64,000 bases of DNA. Origin: Nevskia sp035651715. Its GTDB lineage: Bacteria; Pseudomonadota; Gammaproteobacteria; Nevskiales; Nevskiaceae. Position numbers and translations under genes: made by a program. Shown in pieces: positions 59,574 to 64,000 of the stretch (its first letter is position 1; every line of letters begins with the position of its first letter). The notes beneath the pieces were generated by a model. That model was given only the letters and a program-made list of their open reading frames with translations, was not told the origin of the DNA and searched no databases. The stretch is taken from NCBI GenBank assembly GCA_035651715.1, contig DASRFD010000054.1, positions 1-64,000 of the forward strand, read 5' to 3'.

Positions 59574-60601
59574 GGCGCGTCGAACTCCGCCGCGCCGATG
59601 ACCCGCGAGCCGGCGCCGAGGCCGGTCTCGACCACGTTCAGCACCCCGGGAATCTCGCGCAGAGCCGCCTTGACCGGCCCGATCGCCTCCGGCGCGCACA
59701 CCGCCTTGACCTGCGGGCCGGCGTCGACGGTGAAGAACACCGGCACGCCCTGCCCGCGCAGCGCGCGCACCCGGCGCATGCACTCGACCGAGGCGCCGTT
59801 CCAGTACAGCAGCCCCGGCTGGGCCGCCAGGGCCAGGGCGTGCATCTTCAGGCAGCTGTGCTCGGAGATGTCCGCCAGGGCGTCGAAATCGCGGGCCAGG
59901 ATGGCCTTGCGCGCCACGGCGAGGTCGGCCTCCTGCGTGTCGATCCAGGCCTGCTGGTAGGGCGAGGTTTGGGCGGTGCGGCGCATGCCCTCGCTGGAGC
60001 CGACGTCCTTGGCCGCGGTGGAGGTGATGGCCACCGCCACGCGCAGCGGCCAGGCCGCGGCGTCGAGCAGGGGCGTGGCGACCGAATCGGTGCCGTCGGC
60101 CAGCCTGCCGTGCGCCCATTCGACGTAGCCGCCGAAGACCGAGCGCGCCGCCGAGCCCGAGCAGCGGCGCGCCAGCACCGACTTTTCCGCATCGCTCAAG
60201 CCGAGCTTGAGGGCCGCGTCGCCGGCGTGGACCAGGGCGGCGAAGCCGGACGCCGAGGAAGCCAGGCCGGCGGCGGTGGGGAAGTTGTTGCGGCTGTCGA
60301 CGCGGGCGCGCCAATTGACCCCGGCGCGCTGGCGCAGCAGGTCCAGGCACAGGCTGACGCGCTTGCTCTCGCCGGCGTCGCTGCGGCCGTTGAGGCTGAC
60401 CTCGTCCTGCTCCAGCCCCGCCTCGAAGGCGACCCGGGTGCGGGTCCACAGCGCGTCCAGGGTGATGGAAATGGAGCCGACCACCGGCAGGTTCAGCACC
60501 GCGTCGCGCTTGCCCCAGTATTTCACCAGGGCGATGTTGGGCTGCGCCTGGGCGGCGGCACAGTGTTGGCCGAGAACCACGGCGCGGGGTTCGGAATTCA
60601 T
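59570..60601 (-). CDS. mvaD: Diphosphomevalonate decarboxylase
   Basis: The protein has 343 residues. Diagnostic segments: PNIALVKYWGKRD, SRNNFPTAAGLASSASGFAAL and FTVDAGPQVKAVC with the catalytic Asp region. It converts mevalonate diphosphate to IPP with ATP-dependent decarboxylation. It is the first gene of the operon and is translationally coupled to mvaK2. A promoter probably lies in 60602-60709, where no consensus is clear. Confidence 0.93.
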   Translation of the reverse strand: MNSEPRAVVLGQHCAAAQAQPNIALVKYWGKRDAVLNLPVVGSISITLDALWTRTRVAFEAGLEQDEVSLNGRSDAGESKRVSLCLDLLRQRAGVNWRARVDSRNNFPTAAGLASSASGFAALVHAGDAALKLGLSDAEKSVLARRCSGSAARSVFGGYVEWAHGRLADGTDSVATPLLDAAAWPLRVAVAITSTAAKDVGSSEGMRRTAQTSPYQQAWIDTQEADLAVARKAILARDFDALADISEHSCLKMHALALAAQPGLLYWNGASVECMRRVRALRGQGVPVFFTVDAGPQVKAVCAPEAIGPVKAALREIPGVLNVVETGLGAGSRVIGAAEFDAP

Positions 60602-60709
60602 GAACGGGGTTTTCTAGGGGGTCCGGAACGGTCGGGCGGCTTGCAACCTGGGCTTTATGGCACCGATGCGCCGCCCGGCGCGCCTTCCTTGGGGGAAATC
60701 ATGATTTCT

Positions 60710-61279
60710 CTATTTTAACACGCTGGCCACCGGCGGGGTCTTGGGCGGCACGCTGTCGACCCGGGTCCAGATGGTGCTGCCGCCCAGCAGGGTGATGCCC
60801 AGGTAGCCGCGCAGCTTGAGGTGATCGGGGTCCTTGAGCCGGATCAGGCAGCGGTAGGTGCGGCCGTCGTCGGCGTCGTAGACATGGCCGCCGTTCCACT
60901 CCGCCTCGTCGGGGCGGTAGTGCAGGCCCCAGATCAGGCGCATGCCGTCGATGGTGCGGCTGCGCAGGGCCGGATCGGGGTTGTTGCGGTCGACGGCGAC
61001 CTTGCCGTCCCAGTCGGGGCCGTCCTCCGGGCCGTAATGGTCGCGCTGCTGCCAGACGATGCGGCCCTCGTAGCCGTCCCCGGCCCGGGTGATGCGGACC
61101 ACGGCGTCGCGGGTCTGCACCAGCCAGTCGCCGACGATGGCATCGGCCGGGTCCGGGGAGTCGGCCAGGACCGGGCCGGCAACCAGCAGCCAGGCCGCGG
61201 CCGCCGCGCAGCCGAGCAGCCAGGCTGGCAGCGACCTCAGGATAATCAAAAGCTTACGGGTTTCTTTCAATTGGGACAC
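60710..61279 (-). CDS. DUF2147 exported protein
   Basis: The protein has 189 residues from GTG 61279. After a basic N-terminus, a membrane helix or signal peptide (LLGCAAAAAWLLVAGPVLA) precedes a DUF2147 domain (DAIVGDWLVQTRDAVVRI; LIWGLHYRPDEAEWNGGHVYDADDGRTYRC; LKLRGYLGITLLGGSTIWTRV). The family is periplasmic and lipocalin-like, of unknown function. It lies between mvaD and hpnI, divergent from hpnI, and may belong to the hopanoid locus. Confidence 0.85.
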   Translation of the reverse strand: MSQLKETRKLLIILRSLPAWLLGCAAAAAWLLVAGPVLADSPDPADAIVGDWLVQTRDAVVRITRAGDGYEGRIVWQQRDHYGPEDGPDWDGKVAVDRNNPDPALRSRTIDGMRLIWGLHYRPDEAEWNGGHVYDADDGRTYRCLIRLKDPDHLKLRGYLGITLLGGSTIWTRVDSVPPKTPPVASVLK

Positions 61280-61349
61280 GCTTCCGAAATGTTGTCACAA
61301 TGTCATCATTCAAGCCGTGTCAACTATTGTAAAGTTCAGCCCGGACAAT

Positions 61350-62600
61350 ATGTCCAACCTCATGCTTCCCAGCCTCTCCATCCTGGTCGGTACCGTGCTG
61401 TGCCTGGCGGCGGCCGGCTACGCGGGTTTCGCGGTCTATGCCGTGCTGCACGGCGTGCGGCGCGCGGCGGCGATGGCGCTGCGCCAGCGCCGCGATCCGA
61501 GCCGGTTGCGGCCGGTGAGCGTGCTCAAGCCGCTGTGCGGCGCCGAGCCGCACCTGTATGACAACCTGCGCAGCTTCTTTGCTCAGGCCCACCCGAACTT
61601 CCAGCTGGTGTTCGGCGTGCGCGAGGCGAACGATCCGGCGATCGCGGTGGTGCAGCGCCTGCGCGCGGAATTTCCGGCGGTGGACGCGGCCCTGGTGATC
61701 GACCCGCGGGTGCACGGCGCCAACCTCAAGGTCAGCAACCTGATCAACCTGCTGCCGGCGGCGCGCCACGACTGGCTGGTGCTGGCCGACAGCGACATCG
61801 GCGTCGCCCCCGATTACCTCGAGCACGTCACCGCCCCACTGGCGGAGCCGGACGTGGGGGTGGTGACCTGCCTGTATCGCGGCGTGCCGCGAGCCGGACT
61901 GTGGTCGCGGCTGGGCGCGCTGTTCATCGACGACTGGTTCGCGCCTTCGGTGCAGGTGTCCAACGCCTTCGGCTCGACCCGCTTCGCCTTCGGCTCGACC
62001 ATCGCGCTGCGGCGCGAGACGCTGCAGGCGGCGGGCAGCTTCGATTCGCTGCGCGACGTGCTGGCCGACGACTTCTGGCTGGGCGAGTTCACCCGCCAGC
62101 GCGGCCTGCGCACGGTGCTGTCACACGTGGTGGTGACCACCGACGTCATCGAAAAGAGCCTGGCGGAGCTGTGGCGCCACGAGCTGCGCTGGCTGCGCAC
62201 CACCCGCGCCGCCGAGCCGACCGGCTTCGCTTTCGTCTTCATCACCTTCACCTTCCCGGTGCTGCTGGCCGGGCTGGCGCTGGCGCGCACCGAGCTGGCG
62301 CTGGCGCTTGCCCTGATCGGGGCTGCGGCCCGCCTTGTGTTACATTATTTGCAACGCCAATGGAGGCTCGAACCCGCTCCGAAGCACGAATTCCTGCTGC
62401 TGCCCCTGCGTGACAGCCTGATGCTGGCCACCTGGGCGGCGGCGATGACCGGCTCCCGCGTGCAATGGCGCGAGCAGGCCCTGGATGCCCGCCTCGATGC
62501 CCTGGTTACCGGCTCCGAGCTGCCGCCCGCGGCGCATGCCCCGGAGCGGTCGCCATCCTCCGCCGCCTCCCCCGAGAACCCGCTTCCCAATCGGACGTAA
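61350..62600 (+). CDS. hpnI: HpnI-type hopanoid glycosyltransferase
   Basis: The protein has 416 residues from ATG 61350. An N-terminal membrane helix, a GT2 catalytic domain related to ceramide glucosyltransferase (VSVLKPLCGAEPHLYDNLRSFFAQ; VLADSDIGVAPDYL; DDFWLGEFTRQRGL; QxxRW-like LRWLRTTRA) and C-terminal helices are present. HpnI adds N-acetylglucosamine to bacteriohopanetetrol at the inner membrane. It is 9 nt upstream of hpnJ, same operon. Confidence 0.92.
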   Translation: MSNLMLPSLSILVGTVLCLAAAGYAGFAVYAVLHGVRRAAAMALRQRRDPSRLRPVSVLKPLCGAEPHLYDNLRSFFAQAHPNFQLVFGVREANDPAIAVVQRLRAEFPAVDAALVIDPRVHGANLKVSNLINLLPAARHDWLVLADSDIGVAPDYLEHVTAPLAEPDVGVVTCLYRGVPRAGLWSRLGALFIDDWFAPSVQVSNAFGSTRFAFGSTIALRRETLQAAGSFDSLRDVLADDFWLGEFTRQRGLRTVLSHVVVTTDVIEKSLAELWRHELRWLRTTRAAEPTGFAFVFITFTFPVLLAGLALARTELALALALIGAAARLVLHYLQRQWRLEPAPKHEFLLLPLRDSLMLATWAAAMTGSRVQWREQALDARLDALVTGSELPPAAHAPERSPSSAASPENPLPNRT

Positions 62601-62609
62601 GTTTTGACG

Positions 62610-64000
62610 ATGACCATGAAAACCCTGTTCCTCCAAGCTCCTTCCTTCGACGGCTTCGACGGCGGCGCCGGCAGCCGCTACCAGGCCAAGCGGGAGGTCA
62701 AGTCCTTCTGGTTCCCGACCTGGCTGGCCCAGCCCGCCGCCATGGTGCCGGGCAGCCGCGTGGTCGACGCGCCAGCCGACGAGCTGACGGTGGAGCAGTC
62801 GCTGCAGATCGCCGAGCAGTATGACCTGGTGATCATGCACACCAGCACGCCGTCCTTCCCCACCGACGCCAAGTTCGGCGAGCTGCTCAAGGCGCGCAAG
62901 CCCGGCGTCCTGATCGGCATGGTCGGCGCCAAGGTCGCGGTCGATCCGACCGGCTCGCTCAAGGCCAGCACCGCCATCGACTTCGTCGCCCGCGAGGAAT
63001 TCGACTACACCTGCAAGGAAGTGGCCGAGGGCAAGCCCTTCGCCGAGATCCTGGGCCTGTCCTACAAGCTGGAGGACGGCACGGTGAAGCACAACGCGCC
63101 GCGCCCGACCATCGAGGACATGGATGCCCTGCCCTTCGTCGCGCCGGTGTACAAACGCGACCTGAAGATCGAGAACTACTTCATCGGCTACCTCAAGCAC
63201 CCGTACGTGAGCTTCTATACCGGGCGCGGCTGCCGCTCCAAGTGCACCTTCTGCCTGTGGCCGCAGACCGTCGGCGGCCACCGCTACCGCGTGCGCTCGG
63301 CGCAGAACGTGATCGAGGAGGTGAAGTGGATCAAGGAGAACATGCCCGAGGTCAAGGAGATCATGTTCGACGACGACACCTTCACCGACAGCTCCAACAT
63401 GGAGCGCGTGCACGAGATCGCCCGCGGCCTCGGCAAGCTGGGCGTGACTTGGTCGTGCAACGCCAAGGCCAACGTGCCCTACGAGTCGCTGAAGATCATG
63501 AAGGACAACGGCCTGCGCCTGCTGCTGGTGGGCTACGAGTCCGGCGACGACCAGATCCTGCTGAACATCAAGAAGGGCCTGCGCACCGACATCGCGCGCC
63601 GCTTCACCGAGGACTGCCGCAAGCTCGGCATCATCATCCACGGCACCTTCATCCTCGGCCTGCCGGGCGAGACCAAGGAGACGATCCAGAAGACCATCGA
63701 CTTCGCCAAGTCGATCAACCCGCACACCATCCAGGTGTCGCTGGCGGCGCCCTACCCCGGCACCACGCTGTACAAGCAGGCGGTGGACAACGGCTGGCTC
63801 AAGGAGAACGACGCGGTCAACCTGGTCAACGACAAGGGCGTGCAGCTCGCCGCGATCAGCTACCCACACCTGTCGAAGGAAGAAATCTTCCACAGCATGG
63901 AAGAGTTCTACAAGCGCTTCTATTTCCGCCCCGGCAAGATCTGGGAAATCGTGAAAGAGATGCTGGCGAGCTGGGAGATGATGAAGCGCCGCCTGCGCGA
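62610..64000 (+). CDS. hpnJ: HpnJ-type B12-binding radical SAM protein, C-terminus beyond window
   Basis: The window holds 463 codons and ends before the stop. HpnJ is usually about 470 residues, so nearly all of it is present. An N-terminal cobalamin-binding Rossmann domain (about 1-140) is followed by a radical-SAM domain with C208, C212 and C215 in GRGCRSKCTFCLWPQ. GYESGDDQILLNIKKGL and FILGLPGETKETI are typical. HpnJ builds the cyclitol ether of bacteriohopanetetrol. ATG 62616 is a close alternative start. Confidence 0.92.
   Translation, partial: MTMKTLFLQAPSFDGFDGGAGSRYQAKREVKSFWFPTWLAQPAAMVPGSRVVDAPADELTVEQSLQIAEQYDLVIMHTSTPSFPTDAKFGELLKARKPGVLIGMVGAKVAVDPTGSLKASTAIDFVAREEFDYTCKEVAEGKPFAEILGLSYKLEDGTVKHNAPRPTIEDMDALPFVAPVYKRDLKIENYFIGYLKHPYVSFYTGRGCRSKCTFCLWPQTVGGHRYRVRSAQNVIEEVKWIKENMPEVKEIMFDDDTFTDSSNMERVHEIARGLGKLGVTWSCNAKANVPYESLKIMKDNGLRLLLVGYESGDDQILLNIKKGLRTDIARRFTEDCRKLGIIIHGTFILGLPGETKETIQKTIDFAKSINPHTIQVSLAAPYPGTTLYKQAVDNGWLKENDAVNLVNDKGVQLAAISYPHLSKEEIFHSMEEFYKRFYFRPGKIWEIVKEMLASWEMMKRRLR

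Overview
The window is a high-GC, densely coded stretch from what is probably a gammaproteobacterium, tentatively of the Nevskiales/Solimonadaceae type. That placement is inferred from NsrR, NasS-NasT, single-chain pyruvate carboxylase, hopanoid genes (hpnB, hpnH, hpnI, hpnJ) and a mevalonate pathway. It was not tested with a marker gene. No rRNA, tRNA, CRISPR array or insertion sequence was seen.

Region 1 (1-15114) is the most unusual part. It contains nasT-nasS (an ANTAR-domain antiterminator and its cytoplasmic nitrate/nitrite-binding partner) and the nitric-oxide sensor gene nsrR. Five transcription units around them, on both strands, share one promoter-leader architecture: a near-perfect sigma-54 site (TGGCAY-N5-TTGC), then two stem-loops with six-base loops carrying A at position 1 and G at position 4, then an intrinsic terminator whose 5' arm overlaps the second stem-loop. 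This is the known ANTAR-protein target design. The genes behind the leaders are not nitrate-assimilation genes. They encode envelope proteins: two exported TPR proteins, an OmpA-cupredoxin fusion lipoprotein, a Leu/Gly-repeat secreted protein, an operon of DUF3034 barrel, lipoprotein truncated globin, FMN-binding protein, PepSY-type membrane protein, ApbE and a TpsB-like barrel, and a 38-residue membrane peptide. A sixth sigma-54 site precedes nasT-nasS itself. I read this as a compact NasST/RpoN regulon for an envelope redox system.

Region 2 (15280-22421) holds pyruvate carboxylase, several small envelope genes, cysQ, a VOC protein, a flavin reductase gene broken by one amber codon, and a candidate sRNA.

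Region 3 (22616-35796) looks like a terpenoid or steroid oxidation cluster: LuxR regulator, a homologue of plant cycloeucalenol cycloisomerase, CMD-family protein, cytochrome P450, KshA-like Rieske oxygenase, beta-hydroxyacid dehydrogenase, two SDRs, a [2Fe-2S] ferredoxin, aldehyde dehydrogenase, PQQ-type dehydrogenase and a TetR regulator. A 25-bp dyad operator occurs twice, once before the Rieske gene and once between the aldehyde dehydrogenase and PQQ genes, so the cluster is probably co-regulated by that TetR.

Region 4 (35896-51411) is a mix of metabolic and regulatory genes, including a CoA-transferase, an acyl-CoA dehydrogenase and a TetR sharing a perfect palindrome, and an orphan hemP with a perfect Fur box.

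Region 5 (51433-64000) is a minus-strand operon of about 9 kb that carries the mevalonate pathway from HMG-CoA to IPP/DMAPP, interleaved with hpnH and hpnB. It includes one polypeptide fusing HMG-CoA reductase to mevalonate kinase. Divergent hpnI and hpnJ run off the right edge. The operon apparently couples isoprenoid precursor supply to hopanoid side-chain synthesis.
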